A DNA stretch of 64,000 nt from Flavobacteria bacterium GWA2_35_26 (GTDB lineage Bacteria; Bacteroidota; Bacteroidia; Flavobacteriales; Flavobacteriaceae): positions 124,001-188,000 of the forward strand of contig MGWH01000004.1 of assembly GCA_001800905.1 (NCBI GenBank). Direction: 5' to 3'. Shown piece by piece: positions 1 through 6,234 of this stretch (its first letter is position 1; every line of letters starts with the position of its first letter). A model generated the notes under the pieces. The model was not told the DNA's origin. It was given only the letters and a program-made list of their open reading frames with translations, and ran no database searches. A program made the translations under genes and the position numbers.

Positions 1-753
1 ATAGGAAATGGAATCGAATAGGATTTTTGGAAACAAAAACAGTAAAATGTTTTGCATAAAAAAAGTACTTCCAACGGCTCTGAAATAATTTTCGTATTTA
101 AATATTCCTAAATCATTTTTTAAAATAAAACCCGTATAGGAATCTAAGAAACAATAGGTAGAAATAAATAATTGAAGACTAATTAATAAGTAGATCCATC
201 GTTCAATAATCCAATGATTAGATGGAAGTGCTCCAAAACTTTCAAGTCTTTTTTTCGTTGCTTTTTTAAAGTACATCAAGCTGAGAATGCAATACAAAAA
301 CAAATGCATGGGACGAATAAACATCATTTGTTTTAAAGAAAAAATAGAAATTTTAAAATCATAGTCTTGCGTTACGGCTTGAATATGATGTGCAATTTTT
401 ACTTTTTCAGAAAATGGCAATGTAGTATAAGGCAAACTTATCAAAACAACAATTACTGCGGGAATAAAGTGCAAATATTCTATAGGTCTAATATTTTTAT
501 TTTCGGCGACAGCATATTTAACATAAAAAAATAATAGCGGCCCAATGACAAACGACAAAGGCATGAATTGAACAAAAAACACTCCTTCCCAAAACGGAGT
601 TTTTGAAAAATGCAAACCAAAATAGACCAAAACGATGAGGTTGCTACACAAATAAAACAGGGCTAAATACAAATTAGACCGATTAAAGTCCTTTCTATAA
701 TAAAACAGAATAAACGATGTAAACAGTCCAAAAAAAGGCGCAAGCATTTCCAT
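1..753 (-). CDS. AraC-family regulator with N-terminal 7TM domain (partial, C-terminus missing)
   Basis: The reading frame is open from an ATG at 753 to the left edge of the window, so only about 250 N-terminal residues are present. Translation gives repeated hydrophobic helices (for example LFTSFILFYY and FIPAVIVVLISLP) with a conserved-looking YLHFIPA stretch. This resembles the membrane part of the Bacteroidota regulators that carry seven TM helices followed by an AraC-type helix-turn-helix. The DNA-binding half would lie outside the window, so that part is inferred from the family. It diverges from the exported NTF2-like operon across about 190 bp holding two inverted repeats, and so is a natural candidate regulator for it. 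Confidence 0.6.
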   Translation of the reverse strand, partial: MEMLAPFFGLFTSFILFYYRKDFNRSNLYLALFYLCSNLIVLVYFGLHFSKTPFWEGVFFVQFMPLSFVIGPLLFFYVKYAVAENKNIRPIEYLHFIPAVIVVLISLPYTTLPFSEKVKIAHHIQAVTQDYDFKISIFSLKQMMFIRPMHLFLYCILSLMYFKKATKKRLESFGALPSNHWIIERWIYLLISLQLFISTYCFLDSYTGFILKNDLGIFKYENYFRAVGSTFFMQNILLFLFPKILFDSISY

Positions 754-815
754 AAAACTCTGATAAATAGATTGTGACCTCGCTAATATAGCACTTTTTT
801 ATTAAGTCAATGTGC

Positions 816-835
816 TTTTACAAACCTTTGTAAAA
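816..835. promoter_or_regulatory. Palindrome between divergent genes, possible operator
   Basis: A perfect inverted repeat with 9-bp arms TTTTACAAA and TTTGTAAAA around a CC centre lies upstream of the -7 box at 912-919. It sits between the partial AraC-type gene and the operon starting at 944. Seen directly; a regulator-binding role is inferred. Confidence 0.4.
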
Positions 836-845
836 ATTTGCAAAG

Positions 846-870
846 TGTTCCTTAATGCTAAAAAGGAACA
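846..870. promoter_or_regulatory. Second inverted repeat in the same divergent region
   Basis: The perfect arms TGTTCCTT and AAGGAACA are separated by 9 nt, and begin 10 bp after the palindrome at 816-835. No T-run follows, so a terminator is unlikely. It could be an operator half-site pair or a leader hairpin. Confidence 0.35.
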
Positions 871-911
871 GATTTCACTTACAAATTAACAACTACAACC
901 TATTGGGAACA

Positions 912-919
912 TAATTTTG
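912..919 (+). promoter_or_regulatory. Bacteroidota -7 promoter box for the 944-4971 operon
   Basis: TAATTTTG matches TAnnTTTG exactly, 24 nt before the ATG at 944. No good TTG is seen at the usual -33 spacing, which would fit a promoter that needs an activator. Confidence 0.45.
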
Positions 920-943
920 AGATCCAACAAAAAACCTTAAAGC

Positions 944-1411
944 ATGAAAAAAATTATTTTATCTATTGCACTTACAATGGTTTTGTTTTCGTGTAACAAA
1001 GCAATCGAAACAAAATCCGAATTTGATTTGGCTAAAGCCAAAAAAGAAATCGAAGCAGCCAATAAAAATATAGCTGAATTATTAGCTAAAAATGATTCAG
1101 TTGGTTTTGCTAATTCGTACACTGAGGACGCTAAATTCATGGAACACAATTTGCCCGCATTAGTAGGGCGTGCTGCCATTCAATCTTTTTGGTCCAAATT
1201 TATGATTGCTGGTGGTAATGATATTCAATTAAATACGCTTGAAGTATGGGGAGACGCTTCTACAATTACTGAAGAAGGTTTGTACGAGCTTAAATCAAAT
1301 ACAGGAGCCGTTTTAGGCAAAGGTAAATATATTGTTATTTGGAAATCTATAAATGGGAAATGGTTGATTCACAGAGACATTTCAAACTCTGATTTACCAG
1401 CAACTAAATAA
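944..1411 (+). CDS. NTF2/SnoaL-like (DUF4440-type) lipoprotein
   Basis: This is a 155-residue protein with a lipoprotein signal (MKKIILSIALTMVLFSC, lipobox LFSC, Cys17). The mature part has the alpha-plus-beta cone pattern of NTF2-like proteins: an N-terminal helix rich in Lys/Glu/Ala, then SYTEDAKFMEHNLPALVGRA (beta turn before the pocket), and C-terminal strands GKYIVIWKSINGKWLIHRD. DUF4440/SnoaL members bind small ligands or carry out isomerase/cyclase-type chemistry; no specific reaction can be deduced here. It is the first gene of a six-gene run, ending 8 nt before the serine hydrolase gene. Expected location is anchored in the inner or outer membrane facing the periplasm. Confidence 0.75.
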   Translation: MKKIILSIALTMVLFSCNKAIETKSEFDLAKAKKEIEAANKNIAELLAKNDSVGFANSYTEDAKFMEHNLPALVGRAAIQSFWSKFMIAGGNDIQLNTLEVWGDASTITEEGLYELKSNTGAVLGKGKYIVIWKSINGKWLIHRDISNSDLPATK

Positions 1412-1419
1412 TACAAAGA

Positions 1420-2631
1420 ATGAAACAGCATATTTCACTTTTTCTAGCCTTCTTAATTTGTACAACTTTGAATGCGCAGAAGGATCCTCATGGTCAAGAC
1501 AAATTGATTCAATCCTACGATAAGGTTATGGATAGTATCGCAAAAAACAATCCATTGCCCACTTTCATTGTTGGAGGCCTTACTAAAAATGGCTTTTTTT
1601 ATCAATACCATCATGGCAATAAATTGTGGGAAGGAAAAAAACCTATATCCAACCATCATATTTTTAGAATTTATTCTATGACCAAGGCGGTAACTTCTTT
1701 GGCTGCCATGCAATTAGTGGAAAAAGGTAAGATCACATTAGACGAACCCTTGGACAAGTTGATGCCAGAAATGACCGAGATTCCAATTTTAACTAAGGAA
1801 GGAAAATTAGTTAAAGCCACTAAATCCATAACATTACGTCAATTGTTAACCCACACTGCAGGATTTGCATATCCGTTTTTGCACAATGGGTTGAATAAAT
1901 TCCAAAAACCCTCCGATTGGAAATACCAAGATTTTCCTAGAGTATATGAAGCAGGAGAAAAATGGCAATACGGAACCAATATTGATTGGATTGGTAAAAT
2001 TGTCGAAAAAATAAGCGGCCAAACCCTTGAAGAATATTTCAAAGAAAATATTACCGGTCCACTTGGAATGAGTCGAACTTTCTTTAGTGTACCTGAAGAT
2101 TTGGTTAGCGAAATTACCTCATTCGGGCATTTGAAAGGCAATCAATTTGTACAAGATAAAGATTGGCAATACAAAGAGTTAAAAACTACCAAATACGAAG
2201 GTGGCGGCGGCTTGTTTAGCACGTTTCACGATTATGGACAATTCATTCAATGTATTCTAAACGATGGTACGTTGAATGGTAAAAAAATTATTAAAAAAGA
2301 AACGATTGATTTGATGTTTACTAATAATATGGGGGACCTCTTTACAGTCTATGACGACCCTTGCCTTGAACACACTTATTTATTCAATATGAGCGCCAAA
2401 AATGTAGGTGTAAATAAATTTGGATTGGGATGGGCAGTCGATCAAACGGGTAGAAAAGGGATTAGAGCTGCAGGAACGGTTTATTGGTCTGGAGCGGCTT
2501 GTACTTTTTATAGTATTGATCGAAAAAATGGCAAAGCGGTATTGTTTTTTTCTAATGTTTTGCCTTGGTCTAATATTCATGCCGAATCAGCTTATATGAA
2601 ATCAGAATCCATATTATATGGGACAAAATAA
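1420..2631 (+). CDS. Exported serine hydrolase, beta-lactamase/class C fold
   Basis: 403 residues with a Sec signal peptide (cleavage near LNAQ, residue 20). The SxxK motif is S86-M-T-K89 in FRIYSMTKAVTS, with Ser86 the expected nucleophile. The tyrosine motif is Y184 in KWQYGTNIDW. The third box is the C-terminal strand near GIRAAGTVYWSGAA, which replaces the KTG of penicillinases. This pattern fits the Beta-lactamase (PF00144) family of esterases and D-Ala peptidases rather than an antibiotic-degrading enzyme, and the true substrate is unknown. The gene lies between the first and third genes of the exported NTF2-like operon, so it may act on the same small molecule or ester. Confidence 0.85.
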   Translation: MKQHISLFLAFLICTTLNAQKDPHGQDKLIQSYDKVMDSIAKNNPLPTFIVGGLTKNGFFYQYHHGNKLWEGKKPISNHHIFRIYSMTKAVTSLAAMQLVEKGKITLDEPLDKLMPEMTEIPILTKEGKLVKATKSITLRQLLTHTAGFAYPFLHNGLNKFQKPSDWKYQDFPRVYEAGEKWQYGTNIDWIGKIVEKISGQTLEEYFKENITGPLGMSRTFFSVPEDLVSEITSFGHLKGNQFVQDKDWQYKELKTTKYEGGGGLFSTFHDYGQFIQCILNDGTLNGKKIIKKETIDLMFTNNMGDLFTVYDDPCLEHTYLFNMSAKNVGVNKFGLGWAVDQTGRKGIRAAGTVYWSGAACTFYSIDRKNGKAVLFFSNVLPWSNIHAESAYMKSESILYGTK

Positions 2632-2665
2632 TAAACACTATTAATTAACCAAAAAACCCCACATT

Positions 2666-3433
2666 ATGAAAAAAGTAATTTTATTGGCATTCCTTGCTTT
2701 TGGAATGCAACAAGCACAAGCACAGTACAAATTTTTGCAATACAGAAATGTATCCGAAAAAAATGAAGCCGAATTCGTAAAAAGAGAAACCGAATATTGG
2801 TCCAAAATTGCCAAAGCCAACATTAAATCAGGTAAAATGCAAGCTTGGAGCTTGTGGAAAAAAATAGGAGTTGCTGGAGAACCCGATGCAAAACCAAATT
2901 ATTTGTTTGTAAACGATTTTAAATCAATAACTGATTTTGACGCTTTGGAAAGCGGATGGGCAAATCCAGAAAAAGTTTTGCCTAACATGAAGTTGGCCGA
3001 TATGGAAACAGGTTCTATTTCTAAGGTCCTTTTTACAGACATCATGAAAACAGAAGCTCAAATTGAAGGAAACCCTAAATTTGTTGTTATTAATTATGCT
3101 AAACCAACCAATGTTCAAGCCTTTGTAGAAGAAAACATCAACTTATGGAAACCATTTTTTGAAAGTGAACAAAAAAAGGGATTTAAATTAAACGGTTGGG
3201 GATTACAAACTGTAGTCTATCCTCAAGGGAATACCCTAGAATTTTCAGCTTTAACTTGGGATGGATTTACGAAACTTTCAGAGGCCTTAGATCACGTTCA
3301 ATACAGACCATCAAGCCAATCTCGATTTGCATCAATTGCTAAGGATTCAAAAATGAGTACTATTAATCCTAATGGATTTGAATTTTCTCCTATTTATGAA
3401 TTAGTAATGTATGTTGACGCAACTACTAAATAA
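2666..3433 (+). CDS. Exported protein with duplicated dimeric alpha/beta barrel-like halves
   Basis: 255 residues with a signal peptide ending near QAQAQ (residue 20). Two halves look related: an early segment YKFLQYRNVSEKNEAEFV followed by a Trp-containing helix and a KMQAWSLWKK strand, and a later segment KFVVINYAKPTNVQAFVEEN followed by INLWKPFF and KLNGWGLQTV. This repeated strand-helix-strand with a Trp-rich second strand suggests a fused pair of dimeric alpha/beta barrel (ABM-like) domains. No catalytic motif is recognised. It is in the run of exported genes, 34 nt after the serine hydrolase. Function unknown. Confidence 0.65.
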   Translation: MKKVILLAFLAFGMQQAQAQYKFLQYRNVSEKNEAEFVKRETEYWSKIAKANIKSGKMQAWSLWKKIGVAGEPDAKPNYLFVNDFKSITDFDALESGWANPEKVLPNMKLADMETGSISKVLFTDIMKTEAQIEGNPKFVVINYAKPTNVQAFVEENINLWKPFFESEQKKGFKLNGWGLQTVVYPQGNTLEFSALTWDGFTKLSEALDHVQYRPSSQSRFASIAKDSKMSTINPNGFEFSPIYELVMYVDATTK

Positions 3434-3449
3434 ATCCAAACAATAAATT

Positions 3450-3941
3450 ATGAAAAAAGTACTTTTTATGATCGTTATGACGATCTCAATGACTCAGATG
3501 AGCGCACAAACGGAAGGCGGTAAATACTTTGAACCGAAGTCTGAATTTAACGACAAACCTTTTGTTTTTTCGAATAGAGGAGAAACAGAAGCCATTTTGA
3601 AATTAAATGCGGCTTATAATAAAATGGATGCAGCTACTTGCATGTCTTTATCTACTAGTAAAGTAAATTATACCGATTTTGAAGGCAATAAAATGGTGAT
3701 GACTCAAAAAGATTGGGAATCGTTTTTTGCACAGCACAAATCGCTAAATTGGGTAATTAATGCTATTGTTCCTATTCGAATCAAAGATTCAGACCCTTCT
3801 TCTGGAGTAATTGTAATGGCTACAGAAACTCGAGTAAGTAAAGACGGAACCATTTGGAAAAAAGAGTTAACAGAATTATTCATGTTTGATTTAAATATGA
3901 AAATTAATAGTATCATACAATACGCTCAATCTATAAAATAA
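3450..3941 (+). CDS. Exported NTF2-like protein
   Basis: 163 residues with a cleavable signal peptide (MKKVLFMIVMTISMTQMSAQ). The body has an ETEAILKLNAAYNKMDAATC helix, a central TQKDWESFFAQHKSLNW segment and C-terminal beta strands (GTIWKKELTELFMFDLNMKI), the usual layout of SnoaL/NTF2 ligand-binding cones. Unlike the two genes after it, there is no lipobox Cys, so the product should be soluble in the periplasm or secreted. It sits 16 nt after the previous gene and 18 nt before the next, consistent with co-transcription. The ligand is unknown. Confidence 0.65.
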   Translation: MKKVLFMIVMTISMTQMSAQTEGGKYFEPKSEFNDKPFVFSNRGETEAILKLNAAYNKMDAATCMSLSTSKVNYTDFEGNKMVMTQKDWESFFAQHKSLNWVINAIVPIRIKDSDPSSGVIVMATETRVSKDGTIWKKELTELFMFDLNMKINSIIQYAQSIK

Positions 3942-3959
3942 TTTTAAAATTTAAATATT

Positions 3960-4475
3960 ATGAAAAAAACAATTGCACTTTTTGCCCTTACAAGTTTACT
4001 ATTTGTTTCTTGTAAAAAAGAAGTTGCTACTGAGGCAGTAGCAAAGAATCCAAATGAAGGAGGTATCAATCTTTCAACATCTGAAAACACCGAAATGATC
4101 AAGCAAATGAATGTGTTTGCAAGTAAATTTGACACAGAAAGCATTCAAAAATTATATGTTCCTGGCGCAGTAATTCATGATAATTTAAAATCGATGTCGA
4201 TTGAAGAAAACATGAAAAATTTAGTATTCTTACAATCACAAGGTGTTACAATTACCTTACCTACCGATCCTTTAGTTTGGGAAGTTGTTAATAATAAACC
4301 AGATGAAAAAACAGGAATTACTAATTATGTTATTTCCTATTATGAAATTAGTTTTTCAAAAGGAGATAAAAAAACTTCAGTTATGATAAATATGAATTTT
4401 GCAATCAAAGACGGTAAAATTCATGAAGAATGGGATACTTATGATACAGCACCATTAACAGAACTATTAAAATAA
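3960..4475 (+). CDS. NTF2-like lipoprotein
   Basis: 171 residues with a lipoprotein signal, MKKTIALFALTSLLFVSC (Cys18), then a charged linker. The helix TEMIKQMNVFASKFDTESIQ and the segment KLYVPGAVIHDNLKSMSIEE match the helix plus D/E-H pocket entrance of SnoaL-like folds. The C-terminal strands KTSVMINMNFAIKDGKIHEE and WDTYD form the usual terminal sheet. It is a divergent paralogue of its neighbours at 944, 3450 and 4486. Only 10 nt separate it from the next gene. No reaction can be assigned. Confidence 0.65.
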   Translation: MKKTIALFALTSLLFVSCKKEVATEAVAKNPNEGGINLSTSENTEMIKQMNVFASKFDTESIQKLYVPGAVIHDNLKSMSIEENMKNLVFLQSQGVTITLPTDPLVWEVVNNKPDEKTGITNYVISYYEISFSKGDKKTSVMINMNFAIKDGKIHEEWDTYDTAPLTELLK

Positions 4476-4485
4476 ATATACTAAA

Positions 4486-4971
4486 ATGAAAAAAATATTA
4501 GTATTACTAGCAATTAGCGTATCGTTATTTGCTTGTAAAAGCGAGGCAGATAAAAACGAAAAAATTGCACAAGACAACATCAAATTTTATTCAAATGTTT
4601 GGGAGGTGGCGATTAACCAAGGCGATATTTCCATTTTGGATGAAGCCTATGCACCAGATGTGGTGTTGCACACCGTTCCTGAAACTAAAGGAGCGGCTAA
4701 TGCCAAAGCTTATTATGCCAATTATGTAACTGGATTTTCTGATCGTGAATTTATCGTTAAAGAAATTTTCGCACAAGGAAATAAGTTAACTAAATATTGG
4801 ATCTTTAAAGGAAAACATACTGGAGATTTCTTCGGGATTCCTGCTACAGGAAAGACCATCAGCGTTGAAGGATGTACCATTGCAACCATTATCAACGGTA
4901 AAATTACCGAGGAAAGAGATTTCTTTGATAATTTAGAATTTTTAAGACAATTGGGTCTTATGCCAAGATAA
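4486..4971 (+). CDS. SnoaL-like (polyketide cyclase family) lipoprotein
   Basis: 161 residues with lipobox LFAC (Cys17). This is the clearest SnoaL member of the cluster: NVWEVAINQGDISILDEAYA then PDVVLHT, GAANAKAYYANYVTGFSDRE, and terminal strands KYWIFKGKHTGDFFGIPATG then EGCTIATIINGKITEERDFF. The His in VVLHT and the D/E-rich final strand are where SnoaL cyclases hold their acid/base residues, but a biosynthetic cyclase role is not implied for an exported lipoprotein. It is the last gene of the operon, followed 44 nt later by an intrinsic terminator. Confidence 0.75.
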   Translation: MKKILVLLAISVSLFACKSEADKNEKIAQDNIKFYSNVWEVAINQGDISILDEAYAPDVVLHTVPETKGAANAKAYYANYVTGFSDREFIVKEIFAQGNKLTKYWIFKGKHTGDFFGIPATGKTISVEGCTIATIINGKITEERDFFDNLEFLRQLGLMPR

Positions 4972-5015
4972 TCTATAGTTAACAACAACTTTATTTTGAA
5001 TTATTTTTTCAATAG

Positions 5016-5041
5016 CCTGGCAGCAATGTCAGGTTTTTTTG
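5016..5041 (+). terminator. Intrinsic terminator of the NTF2-like operon
   Basis: Stem arms CCTGGCA and TGTCAGG (7 bp, one G-U) close a GCAA tetraloop (GNRA type) and are followed by seven T. It lies 44 nt after the stop at 4971 and ends the 944-4971 run. Confidence 0.85.
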
Positions 5042-5075
5042 TTTTTAGTATATTTACCTGCTTTTACAACTATTG

Positions 5076-5483
5076 ATGATACAAGAAATTCCTATTGACG
5101 CCCTGTTGCAATTACGCCAACAAGTACTTTGGCCAGATAAAGACCTAGAATTCGTGCGCACTCCAAACGACGATCGCGGGATTCATTTGGGTGTTTGTAT
5201 CGAAGGTCAATGGGTTTCCTGCATTTCTCTTTTTCTCGAAGAAAATCATCATGCGGTTTTCAGAAAATTTGCCACCTTAGCCGAATTTCAAAATAAAGGG
5301 TATGGTAGTCAATTGCTACACTACAGTTTTAACTACCTCCAACAATTGGGTGTACATTCTATTTCTTGTAGTGCCCGTGTTGAAAAACAAAGTTATTATC
5401 TAAAATTTGGAATGCAACCCAATGGATATCCCTATCTCAAAAACGGTTTGAATTATATTCTAATGGAGGTGAATGTAAAATAA
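5076..5483 (+). CDS. GNAT-family N-acetyltransferase
   Basis: About 135 residues. The acetyl-CoA-binding region is visible as FRKFATLAEFQNKGYGSQLL (Q/R-x-x-G-x-G/A of motif A, residues about 68-90), followed by the helix LHYSFNYLQQLGVHSISC and the C-terminal YYLKFGMQPNGYPYLKNG. This resembles small GNAT proteins with an unknown acceptor. An in-frame TTG directly precedes the ATG at 5076; I chose the ATG. It is transcribed alone between the terminator at 5016-5041 and the promoter at 5495. It is cytoplasmic, with no signal peptide. Confidence 0.8.
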   Translation: MIQEIPIDALLQLRQQVLWPDKDLEFVRTPNDDRGIHLGVCIEGQWVSCISLFLEENHHAVFRKFATLAEFQNKGYGSQLLHYSFNYLQQLGVHSISCSARVEKQSYYLKFGMQPNGYPYLKNGLNYILMEVNVK

Positions 5484-5494
5484 ATTGATTTTCA

Positions 5495-5527
5495 TTGCGT
5501 ATTATTGACACAATAAATATATATTTG
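5495..5527 (+). promoter_or_regulatory. Bacteroidota promoter for the exported-protein gene at 5564
   Basis: TTG at 5495-5497, a 22-nt spacer, then TATATTTG at 5520-5527, an exact TAnnTTTG box. The start of transcription would fall near 5534, about 30 nt before the ATG at 5564. The TTG at 5495 is in frame with the gene and could be mistaken for its start codon. Confidence 0.65.
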
Positions 5528-5563
5528 TCTTTCATATATAAAAAACCAACCTCAATTTACTTT

Positions 5564-6196
5564 ATGAAACTTAAATTAATTGCTCTTTTTGCTTTTTTCT
5601 GCGTCACATTTGCGCATGCACAACATGCTAGTTTTGAAGCTAGTACAGGCGGATTCTCTTTTATTCCTGCCTTTACCTCAGAAGATCCACATATTATTGT
5701 TAATGCTGGAACGTCTAATACGAAAAGACTTTCATTTCATTTGTTGTCTACCATTCGGTTGGAAAATTTAAATCCTCGTGGTGTAATTTTTATGTCTCGT
5801 TACAAATTCATTGACAAAAAACTAAAAGCAAGTTTCGGTATTCACTTGCCGGCGATACAAATCGACCAAAATTTTAATGTTGATACCTTTTTTGCACAAG
5901 AGGTTCTTGCGAGTTATCCTTTGTCAAATAAATGGTCTATGGGCTTGTTTTATTTGCATGGCGAAGGAAGAAACAACGACTTTAAGACTAATTTCTTAGC
6001 CCTAAGCACTACATTGGTTGAGGGAAATTTTAGTTTTTTAACCCAAGCGTATGGTCTTGACTTAAACAGCACTTATGGAGTTTCGGAAACAATAACCTAT
6101 AAAGTTACTAAAAGCATCGATTTCAGAGGCTTTGCCAACAAGACGATCTCCAACGGAAAATTCAATTGGACCCTAGGAGCACGATATAATTTGTAA
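5564..6196 (+). CDS. Exported protein of unknown function, possible outer-membrane beta structure
   Basis: 210 residues from the ATG at 5564, which gives a clean signal peptide (MKLKLIALFAFFCVTFAHAQ). A longer frame from TTG 5495 would put 23 odd residues ahead of the signal and overlap the promoter, so it is rejected. The mature part alternates polar and hydrophobic residues in short strands with aromatic girdles and ends in WTLGARYNL. It may be a small outer-membrane barrel or beta-rich periplasmic protein. I recognise no family. The GH3 glycosidase gene starts 38 nt downstream in the same direction and may be co-transcribed. Confidence 0.6.
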   Translation: MKLKLIALFAFFCVTFAHAQHASFEASTGGFSFIPAFTSEDPHIIVNAGTSNTKRLSFHLLSTIRLENLNPRGVIFMSRYKFIDKKLKASFGIHLPAIQIDQNFNVDTFFAQEVLASYPLSNKWSMGLFYLHGEGRNNDFKTNFLALSTTLVEGNFSFLTQAYGLDLNSTYGVSETITYKVTKSIDFRGFANKTISNGKFNWTLGARYNL

Positions 6197-6234
6197 ATTG
6201 CTAATTCAATTAACTACCAGATAAACCACCTATA

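Noticed and set aside
1839-2141. Minus-strand frame inside the serine hydrolase gene
   Set aside because: It is a shadow of a well-supported gene with no start signal or recognisable motif; many similar frames elsewhere were dropped for the same reason.
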